Below, piece by piece: positions 35,690 through 43,241 of a stretch of 64,000 bases of DNA. Location: contig CAZWUJ010000005.1 in assembly GCA_964636705.1 (NCBI GenBank), positions 81,679-145,678 of the forward strand, written 5' to 3'. The notes below the pieces were generated by a model that saw nothing but the letters and a program-made list of their open reading frames with translations, searched no databases and was not told where the DNA came from. Every line of letters begins with the position of its first letter. Position 1 is the first letter of the stretch. Source of the DNA: VXRJ01 sp964636705. Its GTDB lineage: Bacteria > Acidobacteriota > Vicinamibacteria > Vicinamibacterales > UBA8438. The position numbers and the translations under genes were made by a program.

Positions 35690-36604
35690 TCAGGTTCGCA
35701 GGAACTTTTCGTAGCGGTGCTCGAGCCGCCCCGCGTCCGGTCGAAAACCCGGATTGCGCGGGAGGATGAGTTGATTGCCGTGCAGGGCCTGGATGCCGTG
35801 TACCAGCGTCGGTCCGTCTTCTTCGTCGAGCAGGTCGTGACGGACCTGGACGACATAGTCCGGGCGGACGCCGACGAAGTAACGGTCGAAGGCCGCATGG
35901 TGCAGCTTGCACAGCGCCAGGCCGTTTTGCACGATCGGTTCCCCCTCGGGTTCCGTATCCGGCACGATGTGCGCTGCGTCTAGCAGTTCGGGATGTCTGA
36001 ATCGGCAGAACGCGCACTGTCGCCGGTAGGCCGCGAGGACCCTCTCCCGGAAGGTGCGCTGGTGCACGCGTTGCCGCGTGGCGGTGGTGACGTATTCCCG
36101 CCGGCTGTCGCCGCCGTCGTCGCGGACGAGAACGGGTTCGCGCCACTCACCGATGGCGTGTTTCCGGTCGTCCACCTGGATCGTGAACGTGAGCGCGCCC
36201 GGATCGTCGCCGACGACGAATACTGGCCATACGGCCAGGTACCGATTCTTGACCAGACCGAAGAAATAGACGAGCGGCAGGCGGTACCGCAATGCGAACC
36301 GGAGGCCCCGGTTGTCGCGATGATTCGGATCCTCGCCACGATACCGGTAACGCAGCCCGCTCGGGCCGAACGCATCATCATAAGGCCCGGCTGGGGCGGT
36401 CGTGATCGAGAGCGGCGCGTCCGTAAGCACTCTCGGCTTGAAGATGCCCTGCGGGCCGAGCAGCGGTACGCGTACCCCGTCCAGCCTGAATCCCTCAGCG
36501 AGGACCTTGCGCGGCAGGACATCGTCTCCACGGGCCGCGACCTGGGCTTCGAGCCAATGGAACGCGTCGATGCGGACTCGGCGATCCAGATCAGCGTCGA
36601 ACAC
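35690..36604 (-). CDS. HNH endonuclease (restriction-endonuclease-like)
   Basis: A 304-residue protein with a C-terminal HNH nuclease domain: Cys197 and Cys200 (QCAFCRFRHPELLDAAHI), His212, Asn227 (IVQNGLALCKLHHAAFD) and His235/His236. The N-terminal 180 residues, with YFFGLVKNRYLAVWPVFVV, match the layout of proteins annotated as putative restriction endonucleases (COG3440), where the N-terminus is thought to recognise DNA. No methyltransferase is adjacent, so it may be a modification-dependent or solitary nuclease. It lies upstream of the AAA ATPase on the same strand with about 150 bp between. Confidence 0.85.
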   Translation of the reverse strand: MFDADLDRRVRIDAFHWLEAQVAARGDDVLPRKVLAEGFRLDGVRVPLLGPQGIFKPRVLTDAPLSITTAPAGPYDDAFGPSGLRYRYRGEDPNHRDNRGLRFALRYRLPLVYFFGLVKNRYLAVWPVFVVGDDPGALTFTIQVDDRKHAIGEWREPVLVRDDGGDSRREYVTTATRQRVHQRTFRERVLAAYRRQCAFCRFRHPELLDAAHIVPDTEPEGEPIVQNGLALCKLHHAAFDRYFVGVRPDYVVQVRHDLLDEEDGPTLVHGIQALHGNQLILPRNPGFRPDAGRLEHRYEKFLRT

Positions 36605-36678
36605 AGTGCATTCACCAGCAACGTGACGGACTCGAAGGAGTCTGGCGCAGGCGGAAGCGGAAATGCAAAGGAGGAGCT

Positions 36679-36762
36679 GTGGCGAATCCGGCGCCTGCCG
36701 GTGGAAAGCCTTGGGCGGGTCCGACCGTCTTGTCTCTTGCAGCAGGTCGAGACATGCGGTAG
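36679..36762 (+). CDS. Possible short ORF with strong ribosome-binding site
   Basis: AAAGGAGGAGC lies immediately before a GTG that opens a 27-codon frame (starting VANPAPAGGKPWAGP). The ribosome site is the best in this 260-bp gap, yet the frame is very short and resembles nothing I know. It may be a leader peptide, a small protein or the stub of a lost gene. Confidence 0.25.
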   Translation: MANPAPAGGKPWAGPTVLSLAAGRDMR

Positions 36763-36865
36763 CGTGACGAACCAGGAGTTCTCGGGGCGGCGTTGCCGCT
36801 ATCGCCGGAGTCGGCGACCGTGTGGGTAGTGGGTGGCCGGCTGGGCAGATCAGGAGGTCAGGCCG

Positions 36866-37279
36866 ATGAGAACGCTGGCGATTGCGATCGTGAGCGCCGG
36901 ACTATTGGCGGCGGCAGCGCCCGGATTCGCGCACCATTCATTCTCGGCGGAGTTCGACATCGAAAAGCCGGTCACGCTTCAGGGCAAGCTGACCGAACTG
37001 GAGTGGGTCAATCCTCACGGGTGGCTGCACATGGACGTGGAGGGCCCCGACGGCAAAGTGGTCAACTGGGCGGTCGAACTCGGCAATCCGACCGCGCTGT
37101 TGCGGCGTGGCCTGCGGCGCAGCGATTTCCCGGTCGGGATCGAGTTCGTCGTCGAGGGCTATCTGGCCAAGGACGGGACGCCGACCGCCAACGGGATCAC
37201 CATCACGTTCCCGGACGGCCGCGACGTTTTCGCCGGCTCGTCAGGCACCGGTGCTCCGGTACCGCCCGGACAGCGCTAG
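36866..37279 (+). CDS. DUF6152 family exported protein (copy 1)
   Basis: A 137-residue secreted protein with signal peptide (RTLAIAIVSAGLLAAAAPGFA) directly followed by the family hallmark HHSFSAEFDIEKPVTLQGKL. Then come EWVNPHGWLHMDV, NWAVELGNPTALLRRG and the C-terminal NGITITFPDGRDVFAGSSG. The fold is probably a small OB-like beta-barrel. The two histidines after the cleavage site could bind metal if exposed at the mature N-terminus. AGGAGG lies 9-14 nt before the ATG. It is followed by two PDLQGVW-family genes on the same strand. The family B repeat begins at its stop codon. Confidence 0.85.
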   Translation: MRTLAIAIVSAGLLAAAAPGFAHHSFSAEFDIEKPVTLQGKLTELEWVNPHGWLHMDVEGPDGKVVNWAVELGNPTALLRRGLRRSDFPVGIEFVVEGYLAKDGTPTANGITITFPDGRDVFAGSSGTGAPVPPGQR

Positions 37280-37304
37280 GAATCTGTGCGGTGGAACGGT
37301 GCAG
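37276..37304 (+). repeat. Family B dispersed repeat, copy 2 (at DUF6152 stop)
   Basis: Starts in the CTAG that contains the TAG stop and ends GTGGAACGGTGCAG. It matches the 22854 copy at about 24 of 29 positions and keeps most of the hairpin, with wobble pairs. Confidence 0.65.
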
Positions 37305-37365
37305 ACACCCAGGTAGGCATGGCCGGGCGGCCATCGGAGCCACGGGCAACGGTGGTCAGGTTGGC

Positions 37366-38145
37366 GTGACTTGGCGGGCGGGTCGCCCTCTGGCGGTGAT
37401 CTGCACCTGCCTGATGGTTCTGCTTCCGGTCGCGGCTCCGGCGGAGGGCAGTTCAGGGCAGGACTACGTCCCGCCGCGCACGCCGGACGGCCAACCCGAC
37501 CTCCAGGGTGTCTGGCAGGCGGTGAACACGGCCGCCTGGGACATTCAGGACCACTCGGCCAGCGCCGGAGTGCCGGCGGGCCAGGGCGTCGTCATCGGGA
37601 ACGAGATTCCTTACCAGGAATGGGCTCTGGCGCAGAAGCAGGAGAACTACGAAAACCGCGCAACTGCGGATCCCGAGATGCAGTGCTACATGCCCGGCGT
37701 GCCGCGGATTACCTACATGCCGTATCCGTTTCAGATCCTGCAGTTCTCCGACCGCGTGCTGATCCTCTACGAGTACTTGCACGTTGTCCGCACCATCTAT
37801 ATGGACGGCAGCCCGCACCCGGAAGGACACATCAACTTCTGGATGGGGGATTCGCGCGGACATTGGGAGGGCGACACGCTGGTCGTTGATGTCATTCACT
37901 TCAACGACAGGACGTGGTTCGATCGGGCCGGCAATTTCCACAGCGAGGCCCTCCACGTGGTGGAGCGCTACACGCCCGTGGGGCCGGATCACCTGCGTTA
38001 CGAGGCCACGATCGAGGATCCGAACGTATTCACGCGGCCCTGGACGATGAGCATGCCGCTCTATCGCCGGCAGGAACCGAACGTGCAGCTCCTGGAGTAC
38101 GAGTGCTACGCCTATTCCGAGGAGGAATTGGCCGCCGACAAGTGA
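37366..38145 (+). CDS. Secreted PDLQGVW/GDSRG-WEGDTLVVE family protein P1 (short type)
   Basis: Uncharacterised exported protein of 259 residues. The GTG at 37366 gives a signal peptide (RPLAVICTCLMVLLPVAAPA). The mature part starts with PRTPDGQPDLQGVWQA, then GVVIGNEIPYQEWALAQKQENY, MPGVPRITYMPYPFQILQ, MGDSRGHWEGDTLVVDVIHF, and a beta-rich C-terminus (RYEATIEDPNVFTRPWTMSM). The enzyme activity, if any, is unknown. The conserved Trp, Glu and Asp of the WEGDTLVV motif are intact. P5 (47917-48756) is its closest relative in the window. It lies between DUF6152 copy 1 and P2. Confidence 0.8.
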   Translation: MTWRAGRPLAVICTCLMVLLPVAAPAEGSSGQDYVPPRTPDGQPDLQGVWQAVNTAAWDIQDHSASAGVPAGQGVVIGNEIPYQEWALAQKQENYENRATADPEMQCYMPGVPRITYMPYPFQILQFSDRVLILYEYLHVVRTIYMDGSPHPEGHINFWMGDSRGHWEGDTLVVDVIHFNDRTWFDRAGNFHSEALHVVERYTPVGPDHLRYEATIEDPNVFTRPWTMSMPLYRRQEPNVQLLEYECYAYSEEELAADK

Positions 38146-38174
38146 CGACGGTCGCGAGGGTTCGAGGAGGTTCG

Positions 38175-39062
38175 ATGAGTAGTCGAGTGATCGGGACGGT
38201 GCTGGGGGTTGCCGCCGCCTTCGCGGCAGCATCGTTGTCAGTGGCCGGGCAAGAGCCGTCAGGGGATCCGCCACGCACTGCGGATGGTCGTCCCGACCTC
38301 CAGGGCTACTGGTACGGGGGCCCGGTCAACGCATCGCACAGCATCGAGGACGGTTGCTGCGACCCCATCCACGCCAGGATGCAGAGCCGGGGACCGGATC
38401 GGCTCGGGCTGCCCTTTCAATTGATCACCGATCCACCGGATGGACGTATTCCCTATCAGCAATGGGCGCTCGACAAGCGGACCGAACACCTGTTCGACAT
38501 GGAGACCCCAACCGAGCTCGCACATATCGATCCGGAGGATCGCTGCCTGCTGCTTGGGGTGCCGCGCAGCAACTACCGCGGTGACCTGCAAATCCGCCAG
38601 AACGCCAGTCACGTCGTCATCCTCTACGAATGGGCCCACGCCTACCGCATCATCCTGATGGACGGCCGCCCGCACGTGGGGGAGGACATCGTGCTGTTCA
38701 ACGGCGATTCACGCGGCCGGTGGGAGGGTGACACGCTGGTCGTCGAGACAACCAACTTCAACGACTTGCCGTGGCTCGATTCCCATGGGAGCTTCTACAC
38801 CGAGTCGCTCCGCGTGGTCGAGCGCTGGCGCCTTCTGGACGCCGACACGCTCCACTACGAGGCGGCTCTGGAGGATCCGGCCGTGTTCACGCGGCCCTGG
38901 ACGCTGGCGTTCACGACGACGCGCATCCCCGACGAGTCCTACGAGTTCTTCGAGGAAGGCTGCTGGGAAGGGGTCACCAACAAGCATCGGTTGGCGGCGG
39001 GGCGGATGGCGGTCGAAGCCGGCGTTCGGCAGCTGCACACGCACGAAGAGACGCCACGCTAG
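38175..39062 (+). CDS. Secreted PDLQGVW/GDSRG-WEGDTLVVE family protein P2
   Basis: Exported protein of 295 residues, 29 bp after P1. Signal peptide RVIGTVLGVAAAFAAASLSVAG, then PPRTADGRPDLQGYWYGG, PPDGRIPYQQWALDKRTEH, CLLLGVPRSNYRGDLQI, VVILYEWAHAYRIILMDGRP, NGDSRGRWEGDTLVVETTNF and EDPAVFTRPWTLAFTTTR. GAGGAGG lies 4 nt before the ATG. The clustered Cys-Cys (DGCCDP) is peculiar to this copy. The function is unknown. It probably forms an operon with DUF6152 and P1. Confidence 0.8.
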   Translation: MSSRVIGTVLGVAAAFAAASLSVAGQEPSGDPPRTADGRPDLQGYWYGGPVNASHSIEDGCCDPIHARMQSRGPDRLGLPFQLITDPPDGRIPYQQWALDKRTEHLFDMETPTELAHIDPEDRCLLLGVPRSNYRGDLQIRQNASHVVILYEWAHAYRIILMDGRPHVGEDIVLFNGDSRGRWEGDTLVVETTNFNDLPWLDSHGSFYTESLRVVERWRLLDADTLHYEAALEDPAVFTRPWTLAFTTTRIPDESYEFFEEGCWEGVTNKHRLAAGRMAVEAGVRQLHTHEETPR

Positions 39063-39074
39063 CGGCCCGCGGCG

Positions 39075-39488
39075 TCAGTCGTCCGTTATCTCGGCCTCGA
39101 GAATGACGGCGGCCTCCCTCCCGCCGAAGGTTGAACTGAACACGGTCATGCCGACGAAGTCGTATTCGGGCGGAGCCTCGTTCAGTTCCGTTTGCATTGT
39201 TCCGGTGCGGCTCGTAGCGAGCAGGATGTAGCTGAAACGGCGCCCATCCTGATCGAGTGTCATGATGACTACAGCTTCGTTCCCCCCGAACGCGGTCTCG
39301 CCCCCCTGCGTACCGGCGAACCGATAGCCGCGCGCGCCGGCCTCGTTGAGTTCGTCCTGCATGGTTCCTGTGCGGTTGGTGGCAAGCAGGAGATACTTGT
39401 CCCGTTGTCCGGCCTCTTGGGCCGCCGCGAGCGGCGTAAGAGCCAGGATTGTCAGGGCGATGGTGATCGTGGTGGTGAGTCTGGGCAA
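39075..39488 (-). CDS. Small exported protein with internal tandem duplication
   Basis: A 137-residue secreted protein (signal peptide TTTITIALTILALTPLAAA). The mature part consists of two copies of a roughly 45-residue unit: YLLLATNRTGTMQDELNEAG to AFGGNEAVVIM, and YILLATSRTGTMQTELNEAP to TFGGREAAVIL. The repeats resemble DUF4177-type ferredoxin-like folds (strand, then helix with QxELNEAGxxGY). No function can be assigned. It is convergent with P2. Confidence 0.75.
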   Translation of the reverse strand: MPRLTTTITIALTILALTPLAAAQEAGQRDKYLLLATNRTGTMQDELNEAGARGYRFAGTQGGETAFGGNEAVVIMTLDQDGRRFSYILLATSRTGTMQTELNEAPPEYDFVGMTVFSSTFGGREAAVILEAEITDD

Positions 39489-39601
39489 GGTGATGGCTCC
39501 TCTGACCTTGCAATATGAACACTTTGCGTTCGAATTGCGAGGATGTTTCGTTGGCCAGCCGAAGGCCTTGAGTCCGGGTATGGCCCCGAGGACACGTCGG
39601 C

Positions 39602-39623
39602 GCGCCGGAGGTCGTCTCCGGCA
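39602..39623 (-). terminator. Weak hairpin between two leftward genes
   Basis: GCCGGAG and CTCCGGC separated by about five bases, just after the stop of the 39653-40312 gene. There is no U-tract. Confidence 0.3.
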
Positions 39624-39652
39624 CCGCCGACCGCCCGCAAGTAGAGGGTGGA

Positions 39653-40312
39653 CTAGAACCCGAAAGTCTTGCCGATCCGGGCGCCATTTGGTGTCACACC
39701 AAACGAGAGGGAGTTCGATACGGGAACGGTGGACCAGAGGCCCGTGATGAGGGCGCCGGCGACCGCAAGGGCCGCACCGCCGTACTTCAAGCCGGGGCTA
39801 CGCTCCTTGTAAGGGACAAAGGGGCGGAAGGCTCCCTCGTACAACGTCCAGGGCGAATCTTCGATGGCCGTCGTCGTGGACGCGATCCCTATCGCGCCAC
39901 CCGCGATGTAGGCGCCTTCAATCGCCTCATCGATGTCGCCAATGCAGAGAGGTTCGCAAATCAAGACTGGGGCGCCCAAGGCTCCACGAACGGAACGGTG
40001 GTTTGTGGGGAAGTTCCCGACCGCGGCATCCGTAAGGGCGTCTGAACTGACCGTGCCGGGTTGGGTCGGCTGGGTCGGCTGCTGCGGATCGATGAGCAGC
40101 ATCGCGACACCGGCGGCAGCCAGCGCGACACCGAGCCCGACTCGCGCGCCCGAGCGACGCAGACCGGCGTCGGTCTGCTCCAGTTCAGTCTCCGTTGCGA
40201 ACCGTTCGGCTGTTGCCCGGATGGTCCCTCCGGCTGGATCTTCCGCGAAGGCGGGCTGGGCCCCGACGCCGATGACGGCAATGGTCAGTAGTGTTGCAAC
40301 GATTCTGCGCAT
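39653..40312 (-). CDS. Exported protein with two hydrophobic segments, unrecognised
   Basis: A 219-residue protein with a signal peptide (RRIVATLLTIAVIGVGAQPAFA), a transmembrane segment (ARVGLGVALAAAGVAMLLID), a QPTQPTQPG spacer, a Gly/Ala-rich segment (AYIAGGAIGIAS) and a last hydrophobic stretch (GGAALAVAGALITGLWS). Two cysteines in CEPLC could bridge. The ATG at 40312 is preferred because it begins the signal peptide. I recognise no family. The C-terminal SLSFGVTPNGARIGKTFGF is reminiscent of an outer-membrane strand. Confidence 0.6.
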   Translation of the reverse strand: MRRIVATLLTIAVIGVGAQPAFAEDPAGGTIRATAERFATETELEQTDAGLRRSGARVGLGVALAAAGVAMLLIDPQQPTQPTQPGTVSSDALTDAAVGNFPTNHRSVRGALGAPVLICEPLCIGDIDEAIEGAYIAGGAIGIASTTTAIEDSPWTLYEGAFRPFVPYKERSPGLKYGGAALAVAGALITGLWSTVPVSNSLSFGVTPNGARIGKTFGF

Positions 40313-40486
40313 GTAGATGACTCCATCTGTTCGGATCGTGAGCGCCGGAATTGGCGGATGACGACCGGACGGCATCAACCGTAAGGAGCAGACCTGTCAG
40401 AACCCGTCAGGTCCTCGACAGACTTCCGTAGAAACTTCGGAAAGCGCTCGAAGCGGCTGACTCGTGGTGGATCGCGGGCCGGCGCC

Positions 40487-41509
40487 TCAGATCAACGGGC
40501 GCTGGGTGGACGGTTCGTCCAGCGTGGAGAGTCCGGGAAGCCCTTTCTGCTGGTCGCCAGGCGGCTGGGGTGCGTCGGGATCGTGGGCGTTCAGTGCGGC
40601 CGAGGCGATGTCGTGGACCAGGGTGACGAGCGCCGTTGGCCGGACGGCGCGCGCCTTCCCCGCGAAGCTGACGACCCAGCGGGCGATCTCGTCGAGGTGT
40701 GAGAGCTGCACGCGATACTCGAGATTGCCGTTTCCCAGCCTCGTCACCGTCTCCGTCGGGTGGTGGGACCCCTGCTCGATCAGCGGAGCGAACGACGGAT
40801 GGAAATGGATGACGATGTCGTGGAGCCTCCGTCCGCGGTATATCGCCCAGGTGCTCTCGAGGAATGCGTCGATATCGAACTCCGGCCGTTCGAACGTTCC
40901 GGTGAGGGGCCTTGCGTGCGAGATGCGATCGAGCCTGAAGGTGCGAGGTTCGTCGTGGAGATGGCACCGGCCGACGAGGTACCACGCGTTCTCGCGGTGG
41001 AAGATCTCGTAGGGATCGACGCCTCGCCAGGCCCGGAGCCCACCTGCCAGCGAGCGGTAGTGGATCGAAATCGGTTTCCGTTCCCGGATCGCTGCTTCGA
41101 GCCGGGAAGTCAGCCCGGCCGCCAGTTCACCTGATCGTTCCGGGCCGGCGAGGGTCAGAGCGCCCGGGGTTTCCTCCACCCTGCGGGTGGCGGAGTCGAG
41201 CTTCGCCTCGACCAGCTTGAGCGTCTTGGCGACGTCCGGCGCCTTCCGGGTGGCCGGGTTGTCGAGCAGGAGCTTGAGCACGGCGCGCTCGGCCGCGCTC
41301 AGTCCAAGCGGGCGGATCGTGGCGCCTTCGACCAGCCGGTAGCCGTACTCGTCCCGGGTCACCGGTATATGCCGGCGAGAAAGTTCCGACAGGTCGCGGT
41401 AGGCGGTTCGCTCGGAGATCTCGAACCGCTCGGCGATTTCCCTCAGTGGCAGGGAGCGGCGTCCGGCGAGGAGCTGCACGAGATCCAGCAGGCGTGCGGG
41501 GCGACTCAT
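40487..41509 (-). CDS. WYL-domain transcriptional regulator (YafY family)
   Basis: A 340-residue regulator with an N-terminal winged helix (LLDLVQLLAGRRSLPLREIAERFEISERTAYRDLSELS) and a WYL ligand-sensing domain (HYRSLAGGLRAWRGVDPYEIFHRENAWYLVGRC, then RTFRLDRISHA). WYL domains bind nucleotides or oligonucleotides and control defence and stress genes. It is divergent from the CMD/ArsS-like pair across a 195-bp gap and most likely regulates it. Confidence 0.9.
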   Translation of the reverse strand: MSRPARLLDLVQLLAGRRSLPLREIAERFEISERTAYRDLSELSRRHIPVTRDEYGYRLVEGATIRPLGLSAAERAVLKLLLDNPATRKAPDVAKTLKLVEAKLDSATRRVEETPGALTLAGPERSGELAAGLTSRLEAAIRERKPISIHYRSLAGGLRAWRGVDPYEIFHRENAWYLVGRCHLHDEPRTFRLDRISHARPLTGTFERPEFDIDAFLESTWAIYRGRRLHDIVIHFHPSFAPLIEQGSHHPTETVTRLGNGNLEYRVQLSHLDEIARWVVSFAGKARAVRPTALVTLVHDIASAALNAHDPDAPQPPGDQQKGLPGLSTLDEPSTQRPLI

Positions 41510-41533
41510 GGCAGTACTGTCTAGCCGGTAGGG

Positions 41534-41550
41534 CTGTCACATTCTGTCAG
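41534..41550. promoter_or_regulatory. Possible operator for the WYL regulator
   Basis: CTGTCACATTCTGTCAG carries two CTGTCA half-sites in direct orientation. It lies 24 bp upstream of the WYL gene in the divergent region, and a similar ACCTGTC...GTCAGGT lies past the gene's 3' end (about 40393-40409). The assignment rests on position and repetition only. Confidence 0.3.
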
Positions 41551-41704
41551 TACGCCCGCCACGGTGCGGCCTGCGGTCAGCCCCAACGGGAATCGGTCGC
41601 CGACGCTTGCGGGCCCGGTACAGGCTCGGGGCACTTGGAGTACGATGAAGACGTAGACGCCAAGCGCCGTAGCGCCGGCCGGTTCGGGAGGTGCGCCGGG
41701 AGCC

Positions 41705-42040
41705 ATGCACGACACGTACTACCATGCGGACGATCTCGGACGGTTTCCGGAAATCGGCAAGAACCGGCCGGAACTGGCGGAGAAGTTCTTCGCCTGGTAC
41801 AACGCCGTGTTCGAGGACGGGGCTCTCTCGGCCCGCGAGAAGTCGCTGATCGCCCTCGCGGTGGCTCACGCGGTGCAGTGCCCGTATTGCATCGATGCCT
41901 ACAGCGCCGACGCCTTGGAGAAAGGGGCCGACGTGGACCAGATGACCGAAGCGGTGCATGTCGCCTCGGCCATCCGCGGCGGGGCGTCGTTGGTGCATGG
42001 CGTGCAGATGCGGAACCGGGCTGGCCGCATCGGCATGTGA
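41705..42040 (+). CDS. Carboxymuconolactone-decarboxylase-family (AhpD-like) protein of the ArsS-associated type
   Basis: A 111-residue all-helical protein with the AhpD/CMD redox motif CPYC (HAVQCPYCIDAYS) and a neighbouring His. The N-terminal YYHADDLGRFPEIGKNRPEL and the position just before an ArsS-like radical SAM gene match the 'arsenosugar biosynthesis-associated peroxidase-like' group. It is probably a thiol peroxidase or protein reductant supporting the radical SAM enzyme. It ends 54 bp before that gene. Confidence 0.85.
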   Translation: MHDTYYHADDLGRFPEIGKNRPELAEKFFAWYNAVFEDGALSAREKSLIALAVAHAVQCPYCIDAYSADALEKGADVDQMTEAVHVASAIRGGASLVHGVQMRNRAGRIGM

Positions 42041-42094
42041 CGGGGGTGTCTGCGAGGCGGCCGTCCGTTTGGGGTTCCGGGCGCTGAGACGCAC

Positions 42095-43144
42095 ATGGCC
42101 ATCACGCTGCCGACTCTCAACGCGCGCCAAGCACCGCTTGCCGCGCCCCGCGAACAGCTTGCCGCGCTGCGCCGCCTGCCAATCGAACGGGAATTCGCGG
42201 CGGCCCTGTACGCCGGAGGATTGCATCCGTTGCGGCCGACCGGGATCGAGATCCTCCAGATTAACGTCGGGAAACTCTGCAACCAGACCTGCCGCCACTG
42301 CCACGTGGATGCCGGACCAGACCGACGCGAGGTCATGACGCGCGAGACGATGGCGCAGTGCGTCGAGGCGCTGGGCAGCACCTCCATCCCGGCGGTCGAC
42401 ATCACCGGTGGGGCGCCGGAACTCAATCCCAACTTCCGCTGGTTGGTGGAGCAGTGCCGCGCCTTGGGGCGTCACGTAATAGACCGTTGCAACCTGACGG
42501 TGGTCAACCTGCCGTCACAGTCGGACCTGGTCGACTTTCTCGCCGCGCACCGGGTCGAGGTGGTCTGCTCGCTGCCGCACTACCGGCAGCTCAACACCGA
42601 CGCGCAGCGGGGCGAGGGGGTGTTCGAGCAGTCCATCGAAGCGTTGCAGCGGTTGAACGCGGCCGGCTACGGCGACGGTCGCTCCGGGTTGCGGCTGGTG
42701 CTGGTGACGAATCCGGTTGGGGCGTATCTGCCGCCGATGCAGGCGTCGCTGGAGCAGGAATGGAAGCGGGAACTGGACCGGCGCTACGGTATCCGCTTCG
42801 ACGCGCTGTACACGATTACCAACATGCCCATCAGCCGTTTCCTGGAGTGGCTGATCGACTCCGGCAACCTCGAGACCTACATGCGACGGCTGGTTGACGC
42901 CTACAACCCGGCCGCGGCGCGAGGCGTAATGTGCCGGAACACGCTGTCGGTCGGCTGGGACGGGACACTCTACGACTGCGACTTCAATCAGATGCTGGAT
43001 CTGCCGGTCAATGGGCGATCGCCGCGGCACATCGGTGCGTTCGATCTGGCTGCGCTCGAGTCGCGCACGATAGTGACCGACCGCCACTGCTTTGGGTGCA
43101 CGGCGGGGGCCGGGTCGAGCTGCTCGGGCGCTACCGTCGGATAG
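42095..43144 (+). CDS. arsS: Arsenosugar-biosynthesis-type radical SAM protein (ArsS-like)
   Basis: A 349-residue radical SAM enzyme with the cluster motif at Cys62, Cys66 and Cys69 (KLCNQTCRHCHVDAGPDR), the ITGGAPELNPNF segment, and a Cys-rich C-terminus (HCFGCTAGAGSSCSGATVG) typical of the TIGR04167 group. ArsS joins the 5'-deoxyadenosyl group to dimethylarsenite in arsenosugar synthesis. No arsM or other ars gene is in the window, so the substrate could differ. Some homologues carry selenocysteine near the C-terminus. This one has cysteines and ends in an ordinary TAG. Confidence 0.85.
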   Translation: MAITLPTLNARQAPLAAPREQLAALRRLPIEREFAAALYAGGLHPLRPTGIEILQINVGKLCNQTCRHCHVDAGPDRREVMTRETMAQCVEALGSTSIPAVDITGGAPELNPNFRWLVEQCRALGRHVIDRCNLTVVNLPSQSDLVDFLAAHRVEVVCSLPHYRQLNTDAQRGEGVFEQSIEALQRLNAAGYGDGRSGLRLVLVTNPVGAYLPPMQASLEQEWKRELDRRYGIRFDALYTITNMPISRFLEWLIDSGNLETYMRRLVDAYNPAAARGVMCRNTLSVGWDGTLYDCDFNQMLDLPVNGRSPRHIGAFDLAALESRTIVTDRHCFGCTAGAGSSCSGATVG

Positions 43145-43165
43145 CCCGTCCTGGCCGAGTGGATC

Positions 43166-43189
43166 GTGCCGGCCTGGAGGCCGGCGCAC
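43166..43189 (-). repeat. Family A dispersed hairpin repeat, copy 5 (compensatory variant)
   Basis: On the minus strand the core reads GCCGGCCTCCAGGCCGGC where the 18041 copy has GCCGGCGTCCACGCCGGC. The G-C pair at the loop edge is swapped to C-G on both sides, so the stem is preserved. It lies between arsS and the molybdoenzyme gene, both of which end here. Confidence 0.75.
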
Positions 43190-43241
43190 CAGGCCGACGC
43201 ACCAAGCCGCCGCACCAGGCCGCGCGAGGCTGGCGCAACTC

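Noticed and set aside
42095..43144. Selenocysteine in the ArsS-like protein
   Set aside because: The C-terminal reactive positions are cysteine codons, there is no in-frame TGA, and the gene ends in TAG.
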